64,000 bases of DNA, taken from positions 1 to 64,000 of the forward strand of contig CAVOXR010000005.1 of the NCBI GenBank assembly GCA_963700475.1, written 5' to 3'. Source of the stretch: Prado023 sp963700475 (lineage in GTDB: Bacteria; Actinomycetota; Actinomycetes; S36-B12; CAIYMF01). Below are positions 34,158 to 43,328 of the stretch, piece after piece (within the stretch, counting starts at the first letter, position 1; every line of letters starts with the position of its first letter). The position numbers and the translations under genes were made by a program. The notes below the pieces were generated by a model. It had not been told where the DNA came from, did not search any database, and saw only the letters and a program-made list of their open reading frames with translations.

Positions 34158-34529
34158 TCAGCTGGCTGGTCGGCCGGGTTTGCCGACCTGCAGGATGCTG
34201 AGAACCACCAGGGCCAACGCGGCCACGGGCAGCACCAAGGTCCAGACGGTGGCGATCATGCCCATCAGGCACCCGAGCACCACTGCTGCCAAGGCCCACC
34301 CCGGTCGGGTGATGACGAAACTGCCCAGCAGTACGAGCGTGCCGCCGCCGCACAGGGCCACGAACCAGTACACGACAGCCTCGGCGTCGATCGGATCCGA
34401 GGAGAGCACCCGAACCGCGACCTCGACGACCCCCAACAGGATGAACAAGATGCCCACACCCCAGGCCAGCCACCTGACAGCACGGGCTCCGGCTACGCCG
34501 GGAGCGGACGGCCGCACAGGATCAGTCAC
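34158..34529 (-). CDS. Small multi-pass membrane protein
   Basis: About 123 residues from GTG 34529, which overlaps the methyltransferase stop (GTGACTGA). Four hydrophobic helices are visible: 'LAWGVGILFILLGVVEVAV', 'AVVYWFVALCGGGTLVLLG', 'WALAAVVLGCLMGMIATVW' and 'LVLPVAALALVVLSILQVG'. No known family is recognised. Translational coupling suggests it is made together with the methyltransferase. Confidence 0.7.
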   Translation of the reverse strand: MTDPVRPSAPGVAGARAVRWLAWGVGILFILLGVVEVAVRVLSSDPIDAEAVVYWFVALCGGGTLVLLGSFVITRPGWALAAVVLGCLMGMIATVWTLVLPVAALALVVLSILQVGKPGRPAS

Positions 34530-35145
34530 CGGCCACCTCCGGGTCACACTTGGGCCGGCGCCGGAGCCGGAACCACTGGGGTGCTGTCCGAGTCAGCGGC
34601 CACCCCAACCCAGCGGTGTTGGCGGGGTCGACGGAGAGCATCTCCCAGCCAGGGAAGGCTGTCTCGATATCCGTCCTCGACGCTGCGCCGGTGGCGATGC
34701 GGATTCTGGTCGGCTGGAAGGCGAGGACGAGCAGAGTCGCACCGGGGTTGGCCAGGGCAGTGACTCCCCGACCTTCGGCGAGTTGCTGCTCGGGGTTCAT
34801 GCCCTGGAAGCAACCGATGTCGAGGAAGAAGTCGAACGTGCCCAGGTCGGCCGATACCAGGTCCGTCACGTCGGCGACCACGAAACTGGCGCCGCAGTCG
34901 CCCGCCCGGTGGGCCGCGTTGATCGCGCGCGGAACGACGTCGATGCCCACGGCCTCCCAACCCCTACTAGCGAGTTCGCGGGTGTAGAGGCCCCGGCCGC
35001 ACCCGAGGTCGATCGCCCGCCCTGGCGGCTGCGGCCGCTCGGCTTCCTCCCGGTCCAGGATCGCCCCCGTGCTCGCGCGCGTGGCCGTCGCATGCCGCTC
35101 CCACGGGGTGAACCCGACCCGGTACGCGAAGGCGTATCGGTCCAT
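34522..35145 (-). CDS. Class I SAM-dependent methyltransferase
   Basis: 207 residues from ATG 35145 behind ribosome-binding site AGGAGG. SAM-binding motif I is 'AIDLGCGRGLYTRELASRGW', motif II 'VGIDVVPRAI' and motif III/IV 'FDFFLDIGCFQGM'. It resembles the small-molecule methyltransferases of the tellurite/thiopurine and DUF-type group. The substrate is unknown. The small membrane protein gene overlaps its 3' end. Confidence 0.88.
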   Translation of the reverse strand: MDRYAFAYRVGFTPWERHATATRASTGAILDREEAERPQPPGRAIDLGCGRGLYTRELASRGWEAVGIDVVPRAINAAHRAGDCGASFVVADVTDLVSADLGTFDFFLDIGCFQGMNPEQQLAEGRGVTALANPGATLLVLAFQPTRIRIATGAASRTDIETAFPGWEMLSVDPANTAGLGWPLTRTAPQWFRLRRRPKCDPEVAGD

Positions 35146-35221
35146 CTGCTGGCCTCCTGACGAAGGTCGGGTGCGTGGTGCGCCGCGCGGCGCAGCCTCA
35201 ATCACAGCGGGGGACGGGCCG

Positions 35222-36040
35222 TCACCTGGTGGGCACCGGGTCCCCGACCAGCTCGACCTCCTCGGAGCGCAGCCAACGACCCAGCGGGACCAGGCCACCG
35301 ACGAACAACGCGGCACCGACTAGGAACCCGGCGAGGACGGCGCCCGGGTAGCCACCGTAGGTGTCGACATCGCCGAGGCGCATCCGGTCAGCGATCACGA
35401 ATGTCGCCAGGGCCGCGGGCCAGGCCGCGACTAGCAGCCAGTCAGTCGCACCGGCCCCGACCAATGCGGAGCGGGCCTTCAGGACGGCGATCAAGGCGGC
35501 GGCGGCGATCAGCATCGTCCAGACCAACCACGCCCAGGCGGTGACCACCATCATCGCTGCCGCGGAGCCGGCCAGCACGATCGCGAGGATCGTCCCTGCG
35601 TCCCGGCGACCACCCGCGCGGGACAGGAGCCCGGCGAGTGCGACGACGGTCGTGACGGCCGCGATCACGACCGGGATCGCGAACAGGATGTACGGGTCCT
35701 CGGTCGAGCCTCGGGCGCCGCTGAGCGCCAGGGCGGCCAGGACCCAGGCAAGTGCTGAGGCGAGGGCGGCTGTCCCGGCCGCGCGGGTGAATGCAGTGGG
35801 CATGGCGATACCTCCATGTGCAGTGACGGACAGGGCGCGGGCCACGACCACCGGGTCGCCGAAGCGCTCCAGGGTGATCCGCTGCGCGGCGATCGGGTCA
35901 GCACCGGAGCGGCACAGCCGTTCCACCGCCTCCCGGACATGGTCCTCGGCCTCGGCCACGACATCGTCAGCGTCGTGGCGGAACCGCAGGCACCGGTGCA
36001 GGTGGCCCAGGTAGGCCTCGATCAGGTCGGGTTCGGCCAT
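35222..36040 (-). CDS. HAAS-type membrane protein co-encoded with PadR
   Basis: 272 residues from ATG 36040. The N-terminal ~75 residues form the soluble helical module seen in HAAS/DUF1700 proteins: 'IEAYLGHLHRCLRFRHDADD', 'AEDHVREAVERL', 'ITLERFGDPVVVARAL'. About six membrane helices follow. It overlaps the PadR gene by 19 bp, the classical arrangement in which PadR controls the membrane protein. Its biochemical role is not established. Confidence 0.82.
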   Translation of the reverse strand: MAEPDLIEAYLGHLHRCLRFRHDADDVVAEAEDHVREAVERLCRSGADPIAAQRITLERFGDPVVVARALSVTAHGGIAMPTAFTRAAGTAALASALAWVLAALALSGARGSTEDPYILFAIPVVIAAVTTVVALAGLLSRAGGRRDAGTILAIVLAGSAAAMMVVTAWAWLVWTMLIAAAALIAVLKARSALVGAGATDWLLVAAWPAALATFVIADRMRLGDVDTYGGYPGAVLAGFLVGAALFVGGLVPLGRWLRSEEVELVGDPVPTR

Positions 36041-36363
36041 GCCACACCTCCCGTCAGGACGCCCGCGACCGCGCTGGCGAACCTCTGCCACTCAGCCCGC
36101 TCAGTGACCAGGGCAGCACGCCCCTGATCGGTGAGCCGGTAGAGGCGACGGCGACGGCCTGCCACCTCGACCCACTCACTGGCCAGCAGGTCCGCACGCT
36201 CAAGCCTGTGCAGCACTGGATACAGCGTCCCCTCGGGGATGTCGAACGCGTCCCCGCTGCGCACCCTCAGCTCCTCGATCACCGCGTATCCATGCTTCGG
36301 CCCGTCGGCCAGGACCCCCAGGACGAGGAGGTCCAGATGCCCCTTGAGCGCTTGACCCTTCAT
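36022..36363 (-). CDS. PadR-family transcriptional regulator
   Basis: 113 residues, MKGQALKGHLDLLVLGVLAD onward. The winged helix has the family hallmarks 'GPKHGYAVIEEL', 'IPEGTLYPVLHRLERADLL' and 'GRRRRLYRLTDQGRAAL'. It is a short, PadR-s2-like member. A 30-bp palindrome starts immediately upstream of the ATG and covers the promoter, so autorepression is very likely. It overlaps the HAAS membrane-protein gene. Confidence 0.93.
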   Translation of the reverse strand: MKGQALKGHLDLLVLGVLADGPKHGYAVIEELRVRSGDAFDIPEGTLYPVLHRLERADLLASEWVEVAGRRRRLYRLTDQGRAALVTERAEWQRFASAVAGVLTGGVAWPNPT

Positions 36364-36364
36364 G

Positions 36365-36400
36365 CCTAGGCAAACTAGGCCTAGTTTGTCTAGGTGTCAA
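36365..36400 (-). promoter_or_regulatory. PadR promoter with a 30-bp palindromic operator
   Basis: CCTAGGCAAACTAGG (36365-36379) and CCTAGTTTGTCTAGG (36380-36394) form an inverted repeat with one mismatch. On the minus strand TTGACA (36400-36395) sits 17 bp from TAGTTT, a reasonable -35/-10 pair, with the start site at or next to the ATG (36363). The operator therefore lies across the core promoter and the mRNA is probably leaderless. Confidence 0.7.
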
Positions 36401-36734
36401 GGGCCTTCGGGGCCGGGGGAAGCCAGACTCGGAGCGGCCCCACGCCGGTGAGGACGAACGCGAGGGGCGGAACGACGTCGGCGAGCGTGGGGGCCGGCCC
36501 GGTCAGGGACTGCTCGACGACCTCCGAGGCGATCGCCACGTCGAGCGCGCACCGCGCCACCTCGAGCCCGATCGGCCGGAGGGGGCGGAGGGATGTCGTC
36601 CGGCAGCGGTGCCCCAGCGCGCGGGGACAAGGCCCCCCACGCGGCGCAGTGGCGCCTTCGGGAGAGAGTTGCCGGGCCCGGAAAGCATGAACAGCACTGT
36701 CTCCTGGCCGCCGCCCCACCGTACGGACGTGGGC
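36401..36734. other. Stretch without a supported gene
   Basis: 334 bp between the PadR promoter and the dehydrogenase. On the minus strand one frame reads 'LEVARCALDVAIASEVVEQS' and 'LTGPAPTLADVVPPLAFVLT', which looks protein-like but has no start, ribosome-binding site or family. It could be a short relic. Confidence 0.3.
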
Positions 36735-37694
36735 CTAGGGTTGCTGGATCGTGACCGCGACTCCGCCGCGCTTGTGGCCGGCTTCGACGAATCGATGGGC
36801 GTCGACGATCCGGTCCATTGGGTAGGTTGCCCCGACGATCGGGGTGAGGGTGCCGGCTTCGACGAGGGCCGTGAGTTGCTCCAGGCGTCGGGAGCTCAGT
36901 TCCAGGTTGCCGTCATCGATGGAGACGTACCTGCCGTCGGGGGCCAGGGCCTTCCGGCAAGCCTGCTTGAGTCGCGATGACTTCAGTCCGCCGACGGAGT
37001 CCAGGACGAGGGTGTAGCTCGCGCCCTGGGGCGGGGTGTTGACGCGGGTGTAGTCCAGTACCTGGTCGGCTCCGAGTGATCTGACGAGGTCGAGGTTCTT
37101 CGTGCTGCAGACGGCGGTGACTTGTGCTCCCAGTGACTTGGCGTACTGGATGGCCAGCGTTCCGGACGTGCCGGACGCGCCGTAGATGAGAACGTCCTGG
37201 CCAGGCTGGATTGCTCCCTTGTCGACGTACTGGAGTGCGAGCAGGCCGCCGTAGGCGGCAGCGGTCGCCTGTTCGTGGGTGAGGTTGGTGGGCTTGAGCG
37301 CCAGGGTGCCATGGGTGCGTGAGTCGGTCTCGATCATGCACCGGTACTCGGCGTAGGCACCGAGCCGGAAGCCGGTGCCCCCGTACACGGCATCACCGGG
37401 CGTGAACCTGGTGGTCTTCGCACCCGTCTGGTCGATCACACCGGAGAAGACGAAGCCGAGGATCGGGTGTCGCGGTTTGGTCACGCCCATCATGAGCCGG
37501 AAGGGGACCTGCAACCGGGCGCTGACGTGTGCCGAGCGGATGAAGATGTCGCTGGCGGTCACTGCGCTGGCGATGATCCGAACACGCACCTCGTCCGGCT
37601 TCGGCGACGGCGTGGGGACCTGGCAGACACGCAGAACCTCGGGCGGGCCGTACCTGTCACTCACGACGGCCGTCATGGTGGGAACGGTTGCCAT
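36735..37694 (-). CDS. NAD(P)-dependent zinc-less alcohol dehydrogenase / quinone oxidoreductase-like (MDR family)
   Basis: 319 residues from ATG 37694 behind GAGGTGAG. The medium-chain dehydrogenase/reductase fold has a GroES-like N-terminus ('PSPKPDEVRVRIIASAVTAS'), 'GDAVYGGTGFRLGAYAEY', and a Rossmann motif 'DVLIYGASGTSGTLAIQYAK'. Structural and catalytic zinc ligands are absent, as in quinone reductases and enoyl reductases. It probably reduces an unsaturated ketone or quinone using NADPH. It appears to be a single-gene unit. Confidence 0.9.
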   Translation of the reverse strand: MATVPTMTAVVSDRYGPPEVLRVCQVPTPSPKPDEVRVRIIASAVTASDIFIRSAHVSARLQVPFRLMMGVTKPRHPILGFVFSGVIDQTGAKTTRFTPGDAVYGGTGFRLGAYAEYRCMIETDSRTHGTLALKPTNLTHEQATAAAYGGLLALQYVDKGAIQPGQDVLIYGASGTSGTLAIQYAKSLGAQVTAVCSTKNLDLVRSLGADQVLDYTRVNTPPQGASYTLVLDSVGGLKSSRLKQACRKALAPDGRYVSIDDGNLELSSRRLEQLTALVEAGTLTPIVGATYPMDRIVDAHRFVEAGHKRGGVAVTIQQP

Positions 37695-37932
37695 GGAACT
37701 CACCTCACTGATGTGCTGGTCATCTGGAGGGCGGGCAGGGGGTCTCCGCCAGTCTCTCCAGGGCGACCCAGCGGGGGCTTCTCACTCCGGGGGAACCGGG
37801 CGAGGGACCTGACAGCATCTGTCCAGCCTCCCACGGGCCAGACCCCTGATCCGACCCGGCTTCATCATCTTCGATACCGCTCGCCGCATCGCCGCTTCGG
37901 GCTGGCTCGTTGCATGGCCGGGCGCGAGTGTG

Positions 37933-38721
37933 TCACGTGTCAGTGAATCGGATCGAGTCCACGATCTCGTTGATCTGTGCGATCTCTTCGCCGGTGGCCT
38001 CCGGCATTGAGAAGGCGTCGATGACCAGCCGTTTCCCGTCGACGTCGACGATCCAGAGTCGGTCGACCTGACCCGGGCCCTGGTGGTAGCGCGTCGACCC
38101 TCCCCCCACACCCGTCCAACTCCGGAAGTCGTTGTGACCGGCACCGTCGCCGTCGCAGTCGGGGAAGTTGCCCTGCTCGTCGAACTTGAGGTCCGCCGGC
38201 ACGCTCCATTCGAGGTACATGCCCGCGTACCCACCGACCTCGACCGCACTCGGGCTCGTCGCGTTGCGCATGGGCACGGCGACAAGTGCCGCCACGAGCT
38301 CGTCGACCCCGGTGCCGGGCTGCACCAGTGTCCCTTGCCACTGACACGGGTGGCCGTAGATCTCGTCCACGTCCCAGAACGTTACGGCGACATTCGGATC
38401 CGGTGAACTGGGTGTGCCATCACGACTCACGGCCCAGCTGTCCATCGACGTCCACCCGTCCGGGAAGGTCGCGACGAACGCCGGATAGGCCCCTCCGCCC
38501 GGTTGCCACAGGTCGAAACGGTAGGTGCCCGCTTCCAACGCACGTTCACCCACGCCGAGCGTGACGGGTTCGGCGGTCGGTCCACCGCTGTCGCTGGGCA
38601 CCAAAGATGCAGAAGGATCCGGCCTCCCGGTCCCGGCACCCTCCTCCGATGAGGGAGCAGAACACCCGGGCAGGAGGACAGCGAGCACCAGAGACGACAC
38701 AACCACGCGGCGGACGTTCAT
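37933..38721 (-). CDS. Putative lipoprotein, paralogue of the one at 13691-14434
   Basis: 262 residues, with a signal sequence ending in lipobox LPGC and a Ser/Gly/Pro linker. The mature domain contains 'LEAGTYRFDLW', 'TFPDGWTSMD', 'NVAVTFWDVDEIYGHPCQWQ', 'GTLVQPGTG', 'VEVGGYAGMYLEW' and a final 'EIVDSIRFTDT'. These motifs occur in the same order in the other lipoprotein. It is predicted to be anchored outside the cell membrane. Function is unknown, and the family may be specific to Actinomycetota. Confidence 0.82.
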   Translation of the reverse strand: MNVRRVVVSSLVLAVLLPGCSAPSSEEGAGTGRPDPSASLVPSDSGGPTAEPVTLGVGERALEAGTYRFDLWQPGGGAYPAFVATFPDGWTSMDSWAVSRDGTPSSPDPNVAVTFWDVDEIYGHPCQWQGTLVQPGTGVDELVAALVAVPMRNATSPSAVEVGGYAGMYLEWSVPADLKFDEQGNFPDCDGDGAGHNDFRSWTGVGGGSTRYHQGPGQVDRLWIVDVDGKRLVIDAFSMPEATGEEIAQINEIVDSIRFTDT

Positions 38722-39066
38722 CGAACCCCCATCAGCCAGCAGGGAACCCTTGACTGTAGCGACTGCGCACTCCGCGCGAAAGGTCCCGACCCAACAGCGC
38801 CCACCTCACCCGAGACGGGCGCATGAGGACGGCGCTCAGAGCCAGTCCAGCATCTGTCATGGCCGCGGCGATCTGGAGTCGATGGCCGAAGGATTCAGAG
38901 AACTCGACCCCGGGCTGCTCACTGCATCAGAGCGCCAGAAACGTCGCCCCAAGGCGGCGGATGACGGCCAAGGGCCACCCGCGCGACAGTCGCCCACGGC
39001 AAATCGAGGTGCCCCACATCGGCCGCGAAGGACGGACGGTCAAGAGCAGCCCTGGGGTGCTTGGGG
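38722..39066. other. Gene-free stretch between the lipoprotein and the catabolic cluster
   Basis: 345 bp. No coding frame with family character, no clear terminator and no repeat shared with the rest of the window was seen. The promoter of the minus-strand lipoprotein gene should lie in its first ~100 bases. Confidence 0.35.
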
Positions 39067-40143
39067 TCAGGCGGTGCTGGGAGGCGCTGGTGCCGGCGTG
39101 AGTTCGCGCGGGGCGCCATCGATCCCGGATGCCAGGGCCATCAGCGAGAAGGTCAGCAGCTCCCGCCCCTGGCCTCCGGTCAGGACGGGATCTCCGCCGT
39201 CGGTGAGCACGTCGATGAAGTGCTTCCCGGAGTTCTCGAAGGAGACGCCCCAGTCGGGGTCCATGTCGTCGAAGTGCTCTGTTCGGCCATTCCGGTACAG
39301 GACGACGGGTGCCACGTCGAGCATGCGGCCATGACCCCTGGTCACCCAGATGACCCCCTTGGTACCGGTGATCTCGACCCGGTCATCCTGCCCGTAGTAC
39401 TTGCCATGCAGAACCAGTTCGGGTGAGAACGTCACCTCGAAGGATCCGACCGCCCCATCCTCGTACTGCCACGAGACCAACGACGGCGAGTCCAGCGCCC
39501 CACCGAATGACGACCCGATGTAGGCGTGCACCGACTTCGGCATGCCGTGCAAGTACCACGCTGTGGCGAACTTGTGGTGGCCGTCATCGAAGACCTGCGG
39601 CCCGCCACCGGACCGCGCCGGGTCGAAGCGCCACGCCATGGCATCCGGAGGCACCAGCCACCCCTCCGGGCTGTAGCCGGCACTGGACTTCAGCCGGATC
39701 GCCAGGACGTCACCGATGTCGCCGTTGTCGATCATCTGCCGCGCCCGCTGGACGGGCGGGTAGAACACGAAGTTCTCAAAGACCTTGAACGCCACCCCGG
39801 TGGACTGTGCCTTCGCGATCATCTGGTCAGCCTCGGCGACTGACAGCGCCATCGGCTTCTGGAGTGCGACCGCCTTGCCCGCCTCCATCGCTGCGAGCGT
39901 CAGCGGCAGGTGCAGATGGTGCGGGACCAGGATCTCCACCATGTCGATCGAGTCGTCGGCGATCAATTCGCCGGCGTCTGGGTACTGCTTGTCGGCCGGC
40001 ACCCCCCACTGGGTGCCGCGAGTCTGCCGGTTCTTCTCGTTCGGATCAGCGATTGCCACGATCCTGGCGCGCTCGTTGCCGGCATACGCCCGGGCGTGGA
40101 GGTCCGAGATGCGGCCGGCCCCGATGAATCCCACGTTGAGCAC
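39067..40143 (-). CDS. Gfo/Idh/MocA-family oxidoreductase
   Basis: 358 residues from GTG 40143, preceded by GGAGG within the 3' end of the dehydratase gene. The N-terminal Rossmann motif is 'LNVGFIGAGRISDLHARAYA', then 'EILVPHHLHLPLTLAAMEAG' and 'VALQKPMALSVAEAD' (the family E/Q-K-P motif). The C-terminal substrate domain has 'PARSGGGPQVFDDGHH', with the catalytic D-x-x-x-H type. Such enzymes oxidise sugars, inositols or their derivatives with NAD(P). It is the last gene of a four-gene minus-strand cluster. Confidence 0.92.
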   Translation of the reverse strand: MLNVGFIGAGRISDLHARAYAGNERARIVAIADPNEKNRQTRGTQWGVPADKQYPDAGELIADDSIDMVEILVPHHLHLPLTLAAMEAGKAVALQKPMALSVAEADQMIAKAQSTGVAFKVFENFVFYPPVQRARQMIDNGDIGDVLAIRLKSSAGYSPEGWLVPPDAMAWRFDPARSGGGPQVFDDGHHKFATAWYLHGMPKSVHAYIGSSFGGALDSPSLVSWQYEDGAVGSFEVTFSPELVLHGKYYGQDDRVEITGTKGVIWVTRGHGRMLDVAPVVLYRNGRTEHFDDMDPDWGVSFENSGKHFIDVLTDGGDPVLTGGQGRELLTFSLMALASGIDGAPRELTPAPAPPSTA

Positions 40144-40145
40144 AA

Positions 40146-41846
40146 TCAGTCCTCCATACTCCACAGGTCCAGGTCCGCGCCCTTGTCGGCCTGGAGAACC
40201 CGCTCAGCCTGCAGCCGCCGCCAGCCGGTCGGCGGCGGCGCGGGAGGCGTCCATGCCGCCCGCCGGTCAGCCAGCTCAGCCTCATCCACCAGCAGGTCGA
40301 TCCGTCCGGCAGGCACGTCCAAGCGGATCCGATCACCGTCGCGCACCAAGGCCAGCGGCCCTCCGACGGCGGCTTCCGGGGCCACGTGCAGCACCACGGT
40401 GCCGTAGGCGGTCCCGCTCATCCGGGCGTCAGACACCCGCACCATGTCCCGCACACCGGTGGCCGCGATGGCCCTCGGGATCGGGAACGACCCCGCCTCC
40501 GGCATCCCGGCAGCCACTGGACCTGCATTGCGCATGACCAGGACCGTCTCCGGCGTGATGCCCAGGCCCGGGTCGTCGATGCGCACCGCGACATCCTCGG
40601 GCGACTCGAACACCACCGCCGGGCCTTCGTGGACGGTCAGGTGCGGGCTGGCCGCCGCCACCTTCATCACGGCCCCATCGGGGGCAAGCGATCCACGCAG
40701 CACGGCGAGCCCGCCGACCGGTTTCACGGGGGCGTCGAAGGTCCGGATCGTGTCCGTGCCGGGCGCGGGCCCTGTGGTGCCCGCCAGCCGGTCGGCCAGG
40801 GTCCCGCCCTCGACCACCGCAGCGGTCAGCTCCAGGTGGTCGCGCAACACGGTCAACAGGGCCGGGACCCCACCGGCGCGGTGCAGGTCCTCCAGGTAGC
40901 CAGTGCCCGCCGGCTTGAGGTCCGCCAGGACCGGGATACGGCGCGAAACGGCCGCGAACTCATCGAGTTCCAGGGGCACACCAGCGCGCCGGGCGATCGC
41001 CAACAAATGGACCACCGCGTTGGTGGACCCGCCCATGGCCGCCAGGACGATCAGGCCGTTGCGGAGCGACGCCGGGGTTATCAGGTCCCGCATCGGGCGC
41101 GGCGTGCGTGCCAGATCGACGGCGATCCGACCGGCCGCGGTGCCGTCCCGCAACCGGTCGCCGGTGGCGGCCGGTGAGGTCGCCGAACCGGGCAGCGCCA
41201 ACCCCATCGCCTCAGCGACGCAGGCCATGGTCGAGGCCGTGCCCATCACCATGCAGGTGCCGCCCGTGGTCGCCAGCGCCTGCTGGACGTCCGCCACCTC
41301 GTCCTGGTCCAGCTCGCCGGCCCGGTGCTCGGCCCACATTCCGCGGCAGTCCGTGCACGCCCCCAACCGGCGGCCGCGCCAGGACGAGGTCAGCATCGGC
41401 CCAGCCACCAGCATCACGGCGGACGCCCCCGCGGACACCGCGCCCATGATCTGTGCCGGCACCGTCTTGTCACAGCCGCCGACCAGGACCACCGCGTCCA
41501 TCGGTTGGGCACGGATCGACTCCTCGACCTCGATCGCCGCGAGGTTGCGGAACATCATCGACGTGGGGTTCATCAGGATCTCCGGCAGCGACATGCTGGG
41601 GAACACCATCGGCAGCCCGCCGGCCTGCGTCACCCCGCGCTTGATGGCCCCGATGAGTTGGGGCATCTCCCGATGACACGTCGTGTAGTCGCTGGTGGTG
41701 TCGGCGATCCCCACGACCGGCCGGCCCAGGTCCTCCTCGTCGAACCCGGCAGAGGCCAGGAACGCCCTGCGCAGGAACTGGCTGAACCCGGGGTCTCCAT
41801 AGGACGTCAGCCCCCGATCGACCCCCTGCCAACCCTGCCCGTTCAT
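40146..41846 (-). CDS. IlvD/Edd-family dehydratase (sugar-acid dehydratase-like)
   Basis: 566 residues. The Fe-S cysteines are Cys57 ('TTCHREMP'), Cys125 ('GGCDKTVPAQ', with Asp126 and Lys127) and Cys198 ('GGTCMVMG'). The C-terminal 'DARMSGTAYGTVVLHVAPE' contains the catalytic S-G-T serine. The pattern 'CHREMPQLIGAIKRGVTQAG' fits the aldonate-dehydratase branch (arabonate/xylonate type) better than valine biosynthesis. It would convert a sugar acid to a 2-keto-3-deoxy acid. It overlaps the aldehyde dehydrogenase gene by ATGA and is followed by the oxidoreductase. Confidence 0.9.
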   Translation of the reverse strand: MNGQGWQGVDRGLTSYGDPGFSQFLRRAFLASAGFDEEDLGRPVVGIADTTSDYTTCHREMPQLIGAIKRGVTQAGGLPMVFPSMSLPEILMNPTSMMFRNLAAIEVEESIRAQPMDAVVLVGGCDKTVPAQIMGAVSAGASAVMLVAGPMLTSSWRGRRLGACTDCRGMWAEHRAGELDQDEVADVQQALATTGGTCMVMGTASTMACVAEAMGLALPGSATSPAATGDRLRDGTAAGRIAVDLARTPRPMRDLITPASLRNGLIVLAAMGGSTNAVVHLLAIARRAGVPLELDEFAAVSRRIPVLADLKPAGTGYLEDLHRAGGVPALLTVLRDHLELTAAVVEGGTLADRLAGTTGPAPGTDTIRTFDAPVKPVGGLAVLRGSLAPDGAVMKVAAASPHLTVHEGPAVVFESPEDVAVRIDDPGLGITPETVLVMRNAGPVAAGMPEAGSFPIPRAIAATGVRDMVRVSDARMSGTAYGTVVLHVAPEAAVGGPLALVRDGDRIRLDVPAGRIDLLVDEAELADRRAAWTPPAPPPTGWRRLQAERVLQADKGADLDLWSMED

Positions 41847-43321
41847 AGCGGGTTCTCCGGCAGCAGGACATTGATGTACTTGGCGTGGGTGTAGCTCTCG
41901 ACGCCCTCGGTGCCGCCCTCGCGCCCGAAGCCGGAATCCTTCACGCCGCCGAACGGCGCCTCCGCGGTGGCGATGGTCACGTGGTTGACACCGACCATCC
42001 CGACCTCCAGGGCCTCGGAGGCTCGGTAGGCCAGGGCGAGGTCCCGGGTGTAGACGAACCCCGCCAGGCCGTAGGGCGTGGAGTTGGCCATGGCGATCGC
42101 CTCGTCGAAGGTGGCGAAGCTGGTGATCGGCGCGATCGGTCCGAAGGGTTCCTCGGTCATCAGGTCCATGTCCTGGCTGACGTTGGTGAGCACCGTCGGG
42201 GCGAAGAAGAACCCGGCCTGGAACTCGTCGGGCCGATGGCCTCCGAGCGCGATAGTCGCACCCTTGGCCACGGCGTCAGCCACGAGGTGCTCGACGGCGG
42301 CAAGTCGCGTGGACGATCCGAGTGGGCCCATGTCGGCATCGGGGTCGGTGCCGGGGCCGACGCGCAGTTGCCGGGCCTGATCCACGAACGCGGTCGTGAA
42401 CTGCTCGACCACCGACTCGTGGACCAGGAACCGACTGGCCGAGATGCACACCTGGCCCGCGTTGCGGTACTTACCCAAGGCGGCGGCGCGGGCGGCTGCA
42501 TCGATGTCGGCATCGGGGAACACCAACAGTGGGGCGTGGCCGCCGAGCTCCATGCTCACCGATTTCAGGGTGCGGGCAGCCTGGGTGTTCAGCAGGATGC
42601 CTACCGGAACCGAGCCGGTGAGCGAGACCTTTCGGATGACGGGGCTCGCGATCAGGCGTTCCGAGATCCGCGGCGGATCGCCGGTGAGGATCGTCAGCAC
42701 GGAGTCGGGCAGGCCGGCGCGCTGAGCGGCCTCCGCGAGGAGCATGCAGCTCAACGGCGCTTCGACGGGGGCTGCCACGATGATCGAGCAGCCGGCCGCC
42801 AGGGCCGGGGCGATCTTGCGCGCAGGCAGCAGCGACGGGAAGTTCCAGGCAGCAAACGCCGCGACAGGTCCGATCGGCTCGCGCCGAACGGTGATCCGCA
42901 TGTCGGGGTTGTGGCCGTCCACCGTGCGCCCGTAGATCCGACGAGCCTCGTCGGCGTACCAGTCGAACTGGTCGGCGCTGGAGAGGACCTCTGCGACCGA
43001 TTGGGCCAGGGGCTTGCTCAGTTCGGCGGTCATCACAGCGGCGTACCGGTCGACCTCGGTGCGGACGATGTCGGCCATCCGACGCAGCACCGCTGAGCGT
43101 TCCCAGGCCCCCATTGAACGCCAGATCGCGAACCCGCGCGCTGTGCTGGCCAGCGCGTCGTCCACGTCCGCATCGGTGGCATCCGGGACATGGGCTATCA
43201 CGTCCTCGGTCGCCGGGTCGACCACCGCGATCGTGGCTCCGTTGCTCGCCGCCCGCCAAGCCCCGTCGATGAACAACCCCGCTGGTGCCGCGAGGTCACC
43301 CAGTGCGGTCAGCTCGCTCAT
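41843..43321 (-). CDS. NAD(P)-dependent aldehyde dehydrogenase (succinate-semialdehyde-dehydrogenase type)
   Basis: 492 residues from ATG 43321. The catalytic Cys is in 'NAGQVCISASRFLV', the general-base Glu in 'SMELGGHAPLLVF', the Asn in 'AAWNFPSLLPARKIAPALAA', and the C-terminal 'ESYTHAKYINV' is typical of the family. It oxidises an aldehyde to its carboxylate in the cytosol. Placed between the TPP enzyme and the IlvD/Edd dehydratase, it probably oxidises a (keto)aldehyde intermediate of the pathway. It starts 7 bp after the TPP enzyme gene ends and its stop overlaps the dehydratase start. Confidence 0.93.
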   Translation of the reverse strand: MSELTALGDLAAPAGLFIDGAWRAASNGATIAVVDPATEDVIAHVPDATDADVDDALASTARGFAIWRSMGAWERSAVLRRMADIVRTEVDRYAAVMTAELSKPLAQSVAEVLSSADQFDWYADEARRIYGRTVDGHNPDMRITVRREPIGPVAAFAAWNFPSLLPARKIAPALAAGCSIIVAAPVEAPLSCMLLAEAAQRAGLPDSVLTILTGDPPRISERLIASPVIRKVSLTGSVPVGILLNTQAARTLKSVSMELGGHAPLLVFPDADIDAAARAAALGKYRNAGQVCISASRFLVHESVVEQFTTAFVDQARQLRVGPGTDPDADMGPLGSSTRLAAVEHLVADAVAKGATIALGGHRPDEFQAGFFFAPTVLTNVSQDMDLMTEEPFGPIAPITSFATFDEAIAMANSTPYGLAGFVYTRDLALAYRASEALEVGMVGVNHVTIATAEAPFGGVKDSGFGREGGTEGVESYTHAKYINVLLPENPL

Positions 43322-43328
43322 GGTCGCC

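Noticed and set aside
36401..36719. Minus-strand frame of ~109 codons before the dehydrogenase
   Set aside because: The C-terminal half looks protein-like, but there is no ribosome-binding site, family or conserved start, so it is listed only as a possible relic.
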